A stretch of DNA of 64,000 nt from Phycisphaerales bacterium UBA1161 (GCA_002311745.1 DBZL01000014.1:159638-223637); one strand, 5' to 3'; positions 16,624-26,272 are shown, counted from the first letter of the stretch. Notes: generated by a model from the sequence alone, not told the origin. Numbers and translations: made by a program.

Positions 16624-18087
16624 ATGACTAATTCGTTCTTTGGCCGCGAGCGATTGCGGCAAGTCCGGCCTGTGTCGTTCAGTCCGGTGATTTTTCTTGC
16701 CCCGCCGCTGGCCATTTGCGGCGCGGCGATGGCCGATCCCACGCTGCCGACCATCGGCTCGACGGTCTACAACGTGACGGCGTCGAACGCGAGCATCGAC
16801 GGCGGACTCACGGCCAGTACCGGCGCAACGGCCGCCAGCAACGCGGCGGTGATCAACGCGTTCATCACCTACGCTTCCAGCCATGGTGGCGGAACGGTGG
16901 AAATCCCTACGGCCGCCAGCGCCTACCTGTGCAACCAGCTCACCCTTGCCAGCAGCGTCAACCTCCAGGTGGACACGGGCGCCACGCTGCAGAATGGCAC
17001 GCCCTCGAGCACCTTAATCACCACCTCCGGCACGACGCACGACATCGAGATCAGCGGTGGCGGGACTCTCGACGACCATGCTACCTCGACGTCCTCCAAC
17101 AACATGCTGTCGTTGCAGAATATCACCAATTTGTGGGTGAGGAACGTCACCATCGAAAACTCATCGCACGAACACCTGGTGCCCGAGAAAGACACCAACG
17201 TCACCATCGACGGCGTCACGATCCAAGACCCGCTGGGGTATCTGTCGAATGCGGACGGGATCGACTATTCCGGCAGCCACTTCCTGATTGAGAACTGCAA
17301 CATCGCCGACGGCGACGACAACATCGTCGCCAAGGCGGGACCCACTTTCTGCAGCGATATCACGATCAAAAATTGCGTGATCGGCGCCGGGCATGGGATT
17401 TCCGTCGGCGGGCAGACCAACTCGGGGCTGAACGGCATGACGGTCACCAATTGTACCTTTAACGGGACCGACAACGGTTTTCGCCTCAAGGCCGGCATCC
17501 CCAACGGCGGCATCGTCCAAAACGTCAGCTTCAGCAACTCCACGATGACCAACGTGAAGAACCCGATCATCATCAACAGTTGGTATAACGGCCAAGACCA
17601 TTACGGGAGCGGCGAGATTCCGGGTACTTCTCTGGAAGGGAATGACCCGCAACATGCTTTCAACCCCGCCAATCCCGGCGATCCTCCCGTCACGGTTGAC
17701 GAAGTCAATAACTCCGCCGCATATCCGTTCTTCGATAATATCTCTTACAGCAACATCAACGCGACGGGCGCCGCCAACAACGTTTTGATCATTTACGGTC
17801 TGAACAGCAACCCCGCAAATGCCGCCAACCAACCGGCTCGTAACATCGACAGTATTTCATTCAGCAACGTGAACCTCAGCGGCGCTTGGGGGGCGGATAT
17901 TTACTACGTGTCCAACTTGGACATCTCGGGCCTGAACGTCACGGCTACCAACAGTCCCAACGAGAATCTCTACGGCGATACCGCCGTGCCCGAGCCGGCC
18001 GGCGGCATGCTGGCCCTGGGCGCGCTGGCGGGGATCTCCATGCGCCGCAAAAGCCGCCGCTCATCTGAACCCCCTTCGACGGCGTGA
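16624..18087 (+). CDS. Second secreted GH28 polygalacturonase-like enzyme with PEP-CTERM tail
   Basis: 487 aa from ATG 16624 (an upstream TTG at 16603 is possible but less likely). It is highly similar to the preceding gene over its whole length: same signal-peptide end (ADPTLPTIGSTVYN), same active-site motifs (NADGID, DGDDN, GHG, RLK), same VPEP-hydrophobic-basic tail. The pair is a tandem duplication. Differences cluster in the N-terminal strand region, the loop before NADGID, and a segment near two-thirds that is longer here (GEIPGTSLEG). Divergent substrate preference is possible. It has its own promoter rather than depending on read-through. Confidence 0.88.
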   Translation: MTNSFFGRERLRQVRPVSFSPVIFLAPPLAICGAAMADPTLPTIGSTVYNVTASNASIDGGLTASTGATAASNAAVINAFITYASSHGGGTVEIPTAASAYLCNQLTLASSVNLQVDTGATLQNGTPSSTLITTSGTTHDIEISGGGTLDDHATSTSSNNMLSLQNITNLWVRNVTIENSSHEHLVPEKDTNVTIDGVTIQDPLGYLSNADGIDYSGSHFLIENCNIADGDDNIVAKAGPTFCSDITIKNCVIGAGHGISVGGQTNSGLNGMTVTNCTFNGTDNGFRLKAGIPNGGIVQNVSFSNSTMTNVKNPIIINSWYNGQDHYGSGEIPGTSLEGNDPQHAFNPANPGDPPVTVDEVNNSAAYPFFDNISYSNINATGAANNVLIIYGLNSNPANAANQPARNIDSISFSNVNLSGAWGADIYYVSNLDISGLNVTATNSPNENLYGDTAVPEPAGGMLALGALAGISMRRKSRRSSEPPSTA

Positions 18088-18099
18088 TGCCGGGCCGAT

Positions 18100-18846
18100 C
18101 TACTCGTCGTGTTTGTCTACTTCCTCAGCGATTTCGCCGATGACCTGCTCCACCGCGCTGGCGTCGAAAACGCCCAGTTCCTGCAGCGCCAGTAGGGCTG
18201 CCTTCTGCTCGGCCATCTTTTTGTTCGGACCCCAGGCGCTGGGAAACCGCCGCCCATCGATCGACACGCAGACCTCGAAACACTTGCTGTGATCCGGGCC
18301 TTTTTCGTCCAGGAGCTGGTAGATCGGCGTGGCCCCCAGGCTCTTTTGGGCAAACTGCTGGAGCACCGCCTTGTAATTCTGCTGGTGCGTGTTGGAGGCG
18401 ATGGCGTCGATCTTGGCCGACATCGTCCGCAGCACGTACTGCTTGACCACGTCGAAGCCGGCGTCGAGATAAATCGCGGCGACGATGGACTCGTAGACCG
18501 CCGCGGCCAGCGAGCTGGGCATCTCCTCGCGGTTGCTGATCCCCTTGCCGATGATCAGCAGATCGATCAGCCCCGTCTCGTTGGAGACCTCGGCGCAAGT
18601 TCGGCGCGAAACGACGGCGGACTTGACTTTGGTCAGGTCGCCTTCCAGGTATTCGGGGAATTTCTTGTAAAGCGCCTCGCAGATGATCAGGTCGAGCACG
18701 GCGTCGCCGAGGAATTCCATGCGCTCGTTGCTGTTCAGGCGTTTGTCGGCGACGGAGGCGTGGGTGAGAGCCTCCTTGAGCAGGTCAGGGTGGTTGAAGG
18801 TGTGGCCCAGGAGTTTTTCGGCGCGTTGGCGGGTTTCGGTGTTCAC
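18100..18846 (-). CDS. rnc: Ribonuclease III
   Basis: 248 aa, GTG start. The catalytic signature NERMEFLGDAVLDL is at 40-53, the second acidic cluster (YESIVAAIYLDAG) follows about 70 residues later, and the C-terminal dsRNA-binding domain starts near QNYKAVLQQFAQK. It cleaves double-stranded RNA in rRNA maturation and mRNA turnover. An acidic tail (GEIAEEVDKHDE) extends slightly past the usual end. It is convergent with the GH28 pair, 12 bp apart, and divergent from the S55 protease gene. Confidence 0.95.
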   Translation of the reverse strand: MNTETRQRAEKLLGHTFNHPDLLKEALTHASVADKRLNSNERMEFLGDAVLDLIICEALYKKFPEYLEGDLTKVKSAVVSRRTCAEVSNETGLIDLLIIGKGISNREEMPSSLAAAVYESIVAAIYLDAGFDVVKQYVLRTMSAKIDAIASNTHQQNYKAVLQQFAQKSLGATPIYQLLDEKGPDHSKCFEVCVSIDGRRFPSAWGPNKKMAEQKAALLALQELGVFDASAVEQVIGEIAEEVDKHDE

Positions 18847-19042
18847 GCTGAACGACTCGTGCTAATGAAGGCGCCAGCCGCGGATGCAAACGACCGTCCG
18901 TGTTGCGCCGATGTGACGATAAATCCGGGGCCCCAAGGTGTCAATCGGATGTCCCGTGCAAGGGTGCCGGCGAAGCGAGGCTTTGCTTGCGAGCGACCTT
19001 GGGCCAACCTACGATGCTGGGGCTGAATCTGTTGAGGCGGTT

Positions 19043-21037
19043 ATGTTGGGCAAAATCGCCGTTATGGTGTTCGCTTTGGCATCGCTGGCCGGAGGCGTTG
19101 TGCGGGCCGATTCCCTGCCGCGCACGACGCTGTTCGATCCAGCGCGGCACATGCACGTCTCGGAAGTCAAGCCGGGCATGAAGGGCTACGGCATGACGGT
19201 GTTCCAGGGAACGCGCATCGAGAAATTCGACGTGGAAGTCATCGGCGTCGTCAAGAATTTCAACCCCAAGTACGACGTGGTGCTGATCCGCTGCAAAGGG
19301 GATTTTCTGGAGCACACCGGGGCGATTGAGGGGATGAGCGGGTCGCCGATATTTCTGTACGACGAGGGGGGCCGGGCCCGCATGATCGGGGCCTTCGCCT
19401 ACGGCTGGCCGCTGTGCAAGGATCCCCTGGCCGGCGTGCAGCCGATCGAATACATGCTGTCGCTGCCGACCAACGAGCCCGGGGCGGGGGCCGAGGCGGC
19501 ATCACCAAACGCGCCGGCGGGTGACGGTTCGCAGGCCGCCGGGCGGGTGGCGCCGCCGCGTTGGTCATTGGACGACCTGCCGGCTCCATGGGGCCATGGC
19601 CCAGGGCAAAAGCCGGCGGCGGACGGGGCATCCTACCGATCGCCGTGGACGGGCCAGGAGATCCGGCTTCAGCCGCTGGCCACGCCCCTGATGGCCGGAA
19701 AAATCAGCGCCGCCGCGCTTGCGCGGATCGCGCCGACGCTTAGCGGCTTGGGCTTTTTCCCGGTGCAGGCGGGAGTCGGCGGCGGACAAGGCACGGCCAA
19801 TGATCCGCCTCCGCCGCTGGAGCCCGGATCGGTCCTGGCCGTGCCGATTCTCACCGGCGACCTGGAATTGACCGCCATCGGCACGTGCACGGAACGCATC
19901 GGCGATCGCATCTTCGGCTTTGGACATCCCTTCCTGAGCGAGGGGCGAGTTGCCCTGCCGATGGGCAGCGGCTCCATCGCGGCCACCGTGGCCAACCTGG
20001 AAACCAGTTTCAAGCTGGGGTTTCTAAGCAAGGCGACGGGCACGCTCACGGCCGACCAGACGGTGGGCGTCAGCGGGCGCGTCGGACCCCCGGCACCGAT
20101 GGTGCCGGTTGAGATTCACGTCGTGTACGCCGACCGCTCGATTGACCAAACGTACCATTTTTCCGCGGCGGTCCATCCGAAGCTGACGCCCGTGATTGCC
20201 TCGGCCGCCGTGGCGGTGGCGATGACCGGTGACAAATCCCTGCCGGAATTTCACACGGTCGATTACGAGCTGACCCTGGATTTTGAGAACGGCCAATCGG
20301 TTCATATCGCCAACACCAGCGTCAACGAAGGGCCCGAGGCGGTGGTCAACGACGTGCTGATGACGCTGACCGCGACAACGGACAACCCGTTCCAGGAGGT
20401 GCCGCTGAGAAGGCTGTTGGGCACGGTGCGCGTGACGGCCGATGCGCGGGAGGCGCAGATTATTTCCGTGATGGTGCCGCGATCCAAATACGAGCCGGGC
20501 GAGACGGTCAAGGGGTACGTTTCCTACCAGCCGTTCCGGGCGCAGGAATCGATTTTGCCCCTGGAGTTGAAACTGCCGCGCGACTTGGCCAACGGCGATT
20601 ATCAGTTCACGGTGTCGGATTGGAGCCATTACCTGGACGATGAGCGTGCGGCCAGCCCGTTTGAATTCACGGCCAACAACGTCGGCGAGATGTTCGCGGT
20701 TTTGAAGGACGTGGCATCGATCCATCGCAACGCGCTGTACCTGCGGCTGGTGCGGCGCGCCGACGGCATGGCGGTGGGCCGCACCGCGATGCCGCGACTG
20801 CCCTCCAGCCAGCGGCAGGTCCTGATGGGCTCCGGCCGCAGCGACATCACTCCGTTTGTCAGCTCCACGGTGCTCGTCGTCCCCACGGATCTGGTGATGA
20901 ACGGATCGGCCGATTTCACTCTGACCATCGAGAAACACGGCAAGGTGGAAGTGGCGGCGCCGCGGAAACAGGAGAATCCCGCCCCCGCGGCGGGCAAAGA
21001 AGAAAATCCCAAATCGGGCGCATCGGCGACGAAATGA
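19043..21037 (+). CDS. Secreted SpoIVB-type (S55) serine peptidase domain protein
   Basis: 664 aa from ATG 19043, preceded by GAGGCGG (the frame is open to 18938). Signal peptide 1-22. The S55 motif GMSGSP at 97-102 sits after HVSEVKPGMKGYGMTVF, the context of the catalytic serine in SpoIVB. FGFGHPF (a conserved S55 histidine context) lies about 190 residues further on. The C-terminal 300 residues are beta-rich and lack a PDZ domain I can recognise; the last 25 are charged and Pro/Ala-rich. Family members cleave signalling or envelope proteins outside the cytoplasm. It is 22 bp upstream of a beta-propeller protein, probably in one operon, so the two may act together. Confidence 0.78.
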   Translation: MLGKIAVMVFALASLAGGVVRADSLPRTTLFDPARHMHVSEVKPGMKGYGMTVFQGTRIEKFDVEVIGVVKNFNPKYDVVLIRCKGDFLEHTGAIEGMSGSPIFLYDEGGRARMIGAFAYGWPLCKDPLAGVQPIEYMLSLPTNEPGAGAEAASPNAPAGDGSQAAGRVAPPRWSLDDLPAPWGHGPGQKPAADGASYRSPWTGQEIRLQPLATPLMAGKISAAALARIAPTLSGLGFFPVQAGVGGGQGTANDPPPPLEPGSVLAVPILTGDLELTAIGTCTERIGDRIFGFGHPFLSEGRVALPMGSGSIAATVANLETSFKLGFLSKATGTLTADQTVGVSGRVGPPAPMVPVEIHVVYADRSIDQTYHFSAAVHPKLTPVIASAAVAVAMTGDKSLPEFHTVDYELTLDFENGQSVHIANTSVNEGPEAVVNDVLMTLTATTDNPFQEVPLRRLLGTVRVTADAREAQIISVMVPRSKYEPGETVKGYVSYQPFRAQESILPLELKLPRDLANGDYQFTVSDWSHYLDDERAASPFEFTANNVGEMFAVLKDVASIHRNALYLRLVRRADGMAVGRTAMPRLPSSQRQVLMGSGRSDITPFVSSTVLVVPTDLVMNGSADFTLTIEKHGKVEVAAPRKQENPAPAAGKEENPKSGASATK

Positions 21038-21059
21038 AACGCTGCAGAGGTGAATCCGC

Positions 21060-23483
21060 ATGAACAAGGTATTGGCTTGTCTGATGGCGTGCTGCTGCGG
21101 GGCCTGGGCCGCCGTGGCGATGGGCGTCTCCACGTCGCATTGGACGCAGGGCAACGAGGCCGACTTCGACGCCGGAACGCTGCACAACGTCGTCGTGACC
21201 AACCTGGGCGACGTCAAGCTCTCGCGGGCCGTGCAGATCATCGCGCAGGAGGATCCCAAGGTGACGTCGGTGAACGCGCTGGCCAGCGTCCCCGACGGAA
21301 CCCTCTACGCGGGCACCGGAACCAAAGGCGTTTTGCTGGCGGTGAAGGATGACAAGGTCTCGGTGGCGGCCACGATTGGGGATGCGGTCAATATTCTGTG
21401 CCTGGCGGCGGACCAGCGGGGCGGGCTGCTCATCGGCACGGGAGGCGCCAAAGGGAAGGTGTACCGGATCGACAAGCCCGGGGATTCGCCGCGCGATATT
21501 TTTTCCGCCGATGGCGTGCAGTACGTCTGGGCCGTGGCCCAGACGCCCGACGGCGAAATCTACGCCGGCACCGGACCCAACGGCCAGGTTTTCCAGATCG
21601 ATCCGGACGGTTCCCACACCGAGCTGTACAAGAGCGATCAGAACAACGTCATCAGCCTGATCAGCGATGGCAAGGACCTGCTGTACCTGGGAACCGACCC
21701 GGACGGGCTGGTCATTCGGCTCGATCGCAAGACCAAGCAGCCGTTCATACTGTACAACGCCGCGGAAGCGGAGATCACGGCGTTGGCGCTGGACGATGCG
21801 GGCAATCTGTTTGCGGCGACGGGCGAGGTGGTCGAGAGGCAGCAACCGCCGGAGAACCCGGCGAACAAGGAGAATTCGGGCCGGCCGGAAAACGACGCGA
21901 CGGGGGCGCCGATCCCGCCGAATCCTTCGCCGCAGCCGCCCAAGCCGCCGGAGCTTCCCAATCCCAATCCGGGCGAGCCTAAGCCGATTCCCAAATCGCA
22001 TTCGCAGCTTGGGGTCGGGGCGATGGAGCCGAAGATGATGGATGATGAGCCGGGCGGCCCGGGGGACAACCCCGGCGCACCCGGCGGCGGCGAGGGCCCC
22101 CCGTCGGCGCCGCTGGCGACAACCGCCCCACGCCCCGGCACCCACCAGCCCCCCACTCCGCCGACCAATCCCGCCGAGCAGCGGCCGCCAGGCAACGCCG
22201 TCTACAAAATCGACAAGGACGGCTTCGTTACCGAAATCTTCCGCCAGGATGTGGTCATCTATTGCATGCTGGTGCAGGGCCAAGTGCTGTTGGTCGGAAC
22301 CGGTCCCGAGGGAAAAATTTTCCAGTTGGATCCCGCGGGCGAAGAGACGCAGGTGCTGGCCAAGGCGGATGCCAAGCAGGTGATGTGTCTGCTGGCCGTC
22401 AAAGACGGACGCATTTGCATGGGCCTGGCCAACACCGGCGGCATTTGCGCCATGACCAGCGGATACGCTTCGGAGGGAACGTACATCAGCCCCGTTCTGG
22501 ATGCGACGCAATCGAGCCGATTCGGCAATATGCAGCTTCACGGCCAACTTCCGGACGGCACGACATTGAAAGTCTCCTGGCGCAGCGGCAACGTGAAGGA
22601 TGCGGAGGCGGCCGGATGGTCCTCTTGGTCGCCGGAGGCGGATGCCGCCCAGTACGTGAAGGTGGCGGCACCGTCGGCGCGGTTCCTGCAATATCGGCTC
22701 ACCTTCGCCACGACCGACCCGACCAAGACGCCGCTGGTGAATCACGTGGATGTCGGCTACCAGATGCCCAACCTGGCACCGGTCATCAAGTCGGTGAAGA
22801 TCGGGACAGAGAGCGACGTCACCGGCCCCGGCGGCGCTGGCCCAGCGGGCGGCGCTGCTGCCGGTGGTGCGGCCCTGGTCGCCCCGCCGGTGCACGCCGC
22901 CGACGCCGCCAAGAGCGCCGGCGGCAGCGGCGTTCAAACCATCACCTGGGATGCTTCCGATCCCAACGGCGACAGCCTCACCTACACGCTGTATTTCCGC
23001 CTGGAGCGCAACGGGCCGTGGATTTTGCTTAAGGACAAGCTCAAGGACACCAGTTTCGACTGGGACACGCGCAGCGTTGCCGACGGACGTTACCAAATCA
23101 AGGTGGTCGCCTCGGACGCTGCCAGCAATCCACCCGGGCAGGCCAAGACCGCCAGCCGCCTCAGCAATTCTTTTGTCGTCGACAACACGCCGCCGACCAT
23201 CGGCGACCTGGTCTTTAAGGTTTCGGGCAAGGATGTCCAGATCGACTTGCGGGTTCAGGACCGCACCAGCGTCATCGCCAACGTCGAATACACCGTCGAT
23301 TCGGCCGAGGATTGGCAGGCGGTGCTTCCGGTCGATGGCATCTTCGACAGCCCCGACGAGAGCGTCACCTTCACCGTCAAAGGCTTGACGCCCGGGGCGC
23401 ACCAGATCACCATCCGTGCCACCGATGGCAAGGGCAATCAGGCACTGCAGACCATCGCGGTGAAGATCGAATCGGGCAGTTAG
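21060..23483 (+). CDS. Secreted beta-propeller protein with proline-rich linker and C-terminal Ig-like region
   Basis: 807 aa. Signal peptide 1-22. Residues about 60-260 contain repeated blade-like units (LYAGTGTKG, IYAGTGPNG, LYLGTDPDG), resumed after a long Pro/Gly/Glu-rich linker (about 265-380) by VLLVGTGPEGKIF. The C-terminal 200 residues look like fibronectin/Ig-type domains (DPNGDSLTYTLYF; SRLSNSFVVDNTPP). No catalytic motif seen; a binding or scaffold role outside the cytoplasm is likely. AGAGGTG precedes the ATG and the S55 protease gene ends 22 bp upstream, so an operon is likely. Confidence 0.75.
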   Translation: MNKVLACLMACCCGAWAAVAMGVSTSHWTQGNEADFDAGTLHNVVVTNLGDVKLSRAVQIIAQEDPKVTSVNALASVPDGTLYAGTGTKGVLLAVKDDKVSVAATIGDAVNILCLAADQRGGLLIGTGGAKGKVYRIDKPGDSPRDIFSADGVQYVWAVAQTPDGEIYAGTGPNGQVFQIDPDGSHTELYKSDQNNVISLISDGKDLLYLGTDPDGLVIRLDRKTKQPFILYNAAEAEITALALDDAGNLFAATGEVVERQQPPENPANKENSGRPENDATGAPIPPNPSPQPPKPPELPNPNPGEPKPIPKSHSQLGVGAMEPKMMDDEPGGPGDNPGAPGGGEGPPSAPLATTAPRPGTHQPPTPPTNPAEQRPPGNAVYKIDKDGFVTEIFRQDVVIYCMLVQGQVLLVGTGPEGKIFQLDPAGEETQVLAKADAKQVMCLLAVKDGRICMGLANTGGICAMTSGYASEGTYISPVLDATQSSRFGNMQLHGQLPDGTTLKVSWRSGNVKDAEAAGWSSWSPEADAAQYVKVAAPSARFLQYRLTFATTDPTKTPLVNHVDVGYQMPNLAPVIKSVKIGTESDVTGPGGAGPAGGAAAGGAALVAPPVHAADAAKSAGGSGVQTITWDASDPNGDSLTYTLYFRLERNGPWILLKDKLKDTSFDWDTRSVADGRYQIKVVASDAASNPPGQAKTASRLSNSFVVDNTPPTIGDLVFKVSGKDVQIDLRVQDRTSVIANVEYTVDSAEDWQAVLPVDGIFDSPDESVTFTVKGLTPGAHQITIRATDGKGNQALQTIAVKIESGS

Positions 23484-23509
23484 CGCTTCGTGAATCGAGG
23501 ATTGGGACC

Positions 23510-23644
23510 ATGCATTACCCGCACAAGACCAGCAACATCAAGCGTGCCCGAAACATCGGGTTTCGCGCGCGGATGAGAACCAAGAAGGGCCGGCAGATGA
23601 TCAACCGAAAACGGCGTGTCGGCCGGCGCGTCCAAGTGCTGTAA
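23510..23644 (+). CDS. rpmH: 50S ribosomal protein L34
   Basis: 44 aa, highly basic. The core TSNIKRARNIGFRARMRTKKG, followed by GRQ...INRKRRVGRR, matches L34 across its full length. The start ATG is at 23510, 26 bp after the propeller gene. In most bacteria rpmH sits with dnaA, rnpA and yidC. Here none of these is adjacent, so rpmH has been separated from its usual partners. No clear terminator or dedicated promoter was seen; it may be co-transcribed with the two genes upstream. Confidence 0.9.
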   Translation: MHYPHKTSNIKRARNIGFRARMRTKKGRQMINRKRRVGRRVQVL

Positions 23645-23719
23645 TCGCCGCACCGCATCCATTCTGCTCGACCGTCCTCTGCAGCGAGTTGCCGCCCCCG
23701 TAGGGTGCCGGTGGTCGCC

Positions 23720-25663
23720 ATGATTCAACAGTGGCTGGAATCGGCCCGCCAGCACCATCAGGCCGGACGCTTGGACCAGGCCCAGAACCTCTACCGCCAA
23801 ATCCTCGCCCACCAGAGCGACCATCCCGAAGCCCTGCACTTGTCCGGACTGATCGCTTTGCAGACCGGACGGCTCGACGAAGCCCTGGGCCTGGTCCGCA
23901 AAGCCGCCAGCCTCGATCCCAAGAGAGCCGATTACCATTGCAATCTCGGCCTGGTCCTGGCAGCGATGAATCTGCACGAGCAAGCCATCGCTGCCTATCG
24001 CCAGGCCCTGGCCCTGCGACCCGATTACCCCCAGGCCTACAACAACCTGGGCAACTCGCTGCGGCATAGCGGACAATTCGACCAGGCCATTGAGGCCTTC
24101 GGGCGTGCCCTGCTCCTGCGGCCGGACTACTTCGAGGCCCAGAACAACCTGGGCAACGTCCTGGCGGCCCAGCGGCAGTGGGATCAGGCCATCGAGGCCT
24201 TCCGGCGAGCCTTGGCGTTGCATCCCACGCCCGAGATTTACAACAACCTGGGCACGGCGTTGAAGGACAGCGGTCAGATCGATCCGGCCATCGAGGCCTT
24301 CGGTCAAGCCCTGGCCCTTGGGCCGGATTCCGCGGCGGACATTTACCTCGCCCTGGGCAACGCTCTGAAGGATGCGGGTCAGATCGATCCGGCCATCGCC
24401 GCCTACCGCCAAGCCGTGCGGATCAAGCCCGATTCCTCCGCCGCTCACAGCAACATCATCTGCTCGGTCTACTTCCACCCCGATTACGATTCGGCCGCGA
24501 TTTTCCAGGAACTGCGCCAATGGGATCGGCAACACGCTCAAGGGCTCAGGGCGTCCATCAAACCGCATGAAAACGACCGCACGCCGGATCGGCGATTGCG
24601 CATCGGTTACGTCTCGCCCGATTTCCGCGCTCAGGCCGAGGCGCATTTCGTCGCCCCGCTGTTGCAATCGCACGATCATCGGCAATTCGAGATTCACTGC
24701 TACGCCAGCGTCAAAAACCCGGACGCGGTAACGGATCAGATGCGCGGCTTTGCCGACGCCTGGCACGATGTTCTGGCATTGTCCGACGCGGACCTGGCTG
24801 GGCGCATCCGCGATGACCGCATCGACATCCTGCTCGACCTCACGATGCACATGTGCGACAACCGCCTTTTGACTTTCGCCCGCAAACCCGCGCCGATTCA
24901 GGTCACCTGGCTGGCCTACCCGGGCAGCACGGGTCTGCAAACCATGGACTACCGCTTCACCGATCCGCTTCTGGAACCGCCGGCGGGAAACACGCCGTTC
25001 TATAGCGAGCAGTCGATCGTGCTTCGGCCCTGCTGGTGCTGCTATTCTCCGCTGCACGATCTGCCGCTGCAGAGCGTTCGCCAGCCGGGTCCGATCCGAT
25101 TCGGATCATTGAACAACCCCTGCAAGCTCAACGACGGCGTGCTGCGGCTGTGGGCCCAGGTTCTGCAATCGGTGCCCGAGTCGCGCTTGATCCTGCTGGC
25201 CAACGCCCAGTCACAGCAACAGCACATCCGCGATCTCATGCATGAACACGGCGTCGATGCGGGCCGGTTGGAATTCGTCTCTCGATTGCGGCGCGACGAT
25301 TATTTGAAGACCTACGACCGCATCGACATCGCGATCGATCCGCTTCCGTACAACGGCATCACGACGACGTGCGACGCGCTGTGGATGGGCGCGGCGGTGG
25401 TGAGCCTGACGGGCGTCACCGCCGCCGGCCGCGCGGGCCTGAGCCTTCTGTCGACCGTCGGCTTAAGTGAATGGGTCGCGGAACATCCGCAGGATTTTGT
25501 GCGTCTGGCCCGCGACCTGGCCGGCGACGCGCCCCGTCTTGCCGAGCTGCGACGCTCGCTGCGTGATCGAATGGTCGCCTCGCCGCTGATGGATGCCGCG
25601 GCCTTCGCCGCCGCCGTGGAAGCCGCCTATCGCCGGATGTGGCGGCAATGGTGCGCTGTTTAG
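23720..25663 (+). CDS. TPR-GT41 glycosyltransferase (O-GlcNAc transferase-like)
   Basis: About 647 aa from ATG 23720 (GTG 23705 possible). At least seven TPR units occupy residues 1-260, several with the PDYxxAYNNLGNSL or xEIYNNLGTALKDSGQIDPAIEAF pattern. The C-terminal half has the SPINDLY/OGT catalytic domain: RIGYVSPDFRAQAEAHF, PIQVTWLAYPGSTGLQTMDY, RFGSLNNPCKLND and the donor-site DPLPYNGITTTCDALWMG. Such enzymes glycosylate Ser/Thr on proteins. The gene's 3' end overlaps the convergent hypothetical gene by four bases. Confidence 0.9.
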   Translation: MIQQWLESARQHHQAGRLDQAQNLYRQILAHQSDHPEALHLSGLIALQTGRLDEALGLVRKAASLDPKRADYHCNLGLVLAAMNLHEQAIAAYRQALALRPDYPQAYNNLGNSLRHSGQFDQAIEAFGRALLLRPDYFEAQNNLGNVLAAQRQWDQAIEAFRRALALHPTPEIYNNLGTALKDSGQIDPAIEAFGQALALGPDSAADIYLALGNALKDAGQIDPAIAAYRQAVRIKPDSSAAHSNIICSVYFHPDYDSAAIFQELRQWDRQHAQGLRASIKPHENDRTPDRRLRIGYVSPDFRAQAEAHFVAPLLQSHDHRQFEIHCYASVKNPDAVTDQMRGFADAWHDVLALSDADLAGRIRDDRIDILLDLTMHMCDNRLLTFARKPAPIQVTWLAYPGSTGLQTMDYRFTDPLLEPPAGNTPFYSEQSIVLRPCWCCYSPLHDLPLQSVRQPGPIRFGSLNNPCKLNDGVLRLWAQVLQSVPESRLILLANAQSQQQHIRDLMHEHGVDAGRLEFVSRLRRDDYLKTYDRIDIAIDPLPYNGITTTCDALWMGAAVVSLTGVTAAGRAGLSLLSTVGLSEWVAEHPQDFVRLARDLAGDAPRLAELRRSLRDRMVASPLMDAAAFAAAVEAAYRRMWRQWCAV

Positions 25664-26085
25664 AACGAGATGGGCAAATCCAGCAGGCCGCCTAAGTCGA
25701 ATCCGGCCGATGACGTGCCGGACGGCGCCATGCTCGACGCCGTCGCGGGAGACTTTCTTCCCCTCAGTCGGGGCAGAGCATCGATCAATTGCGTCTGGAT
25801 GCCCTGGCGGCTATCGGGATCGCCCAGGAACTTGAGTTGATCGGCCATGCCCGCATCCAGAATTCGCAGCACCAGCGCCGCGTGATTGGGCACGTCCGCC
25901 ATGGTCCAATGGCGGGCATCCACGTACGTTTCAAAAACGCCCAGCCGCGCCTTGGGGATCACCAGGAGCTTGGATTTTTTCGGATCGTTGGGATCAGGAG
26001 TGCGGACGACGTGCAGAGACAGCGCGGCAACGGCCCACCCGCTGATCAGGATGGCCACGCCGAGTAAGCGAATGATCGATTTCAC
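25660..26085 (-). CDS. Membrane-anchored protein of unknown function
   Basis: 141 aa, GTG start with a good AAGGAG site. One N-terminal transmembrane or signal segment (5-26), then a small domain with PKARLGVFETYVDARHWTMADVPNHAALVLRIL and a low-complexity Ser/Ala/Gly C-terminus. No family recognised. The segment about enforcing limits near 80-110 (ADQLKFLGDPDSRQGIQTQL) looks helical. Convergent overlap of four bases with the GT41 gene. Confidence 0.6.
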   Translation of the reverse strand: MKSIIRLLGVAILISGWAVAALSLHVVRTPDPNDPKKSKLLVIPKARLGVFETYVDARHWTMADVPNHAALVLRILDAGMADQLKFLGDPDSRQGIQTQLIDALPRLRGRKSPATASSMAPSGTSSAGFDLGGLLDLPISF

Positions 26086-26272
26086 TCCCGCTCCTTGCCG
26101 GATATGCCGGCTTCGCCGTTCATTTCAGCGATGCCGACGTTGATGCATCGGCCGGCAATAGCGTTTGATCCAGCGGTTGTGCGACCGATAACCCAAGGCA
26201 CCACCGGATCGCGGTCCGTTTAATCGGAAGGTAACGATATCGCGGAGTGTGAGAACTGGCACGCGCTGCGGA

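Noticed and set aside
20916-23402. 828-codon minus-strand open frame opposite the S55/propeller genes
   Set aside because: Arg/Gly/His-rich shadow translation without motifs; both plus-strand genes have signal peptides and family features.
23480-25057. 525-codon minus-strand open frame opposite rpmH and the TPR gene
   Set aside because: Its apparent repeats are the reverse reading of the TPR repeats; L34 and GT41 on the plus strand are unmistakable.
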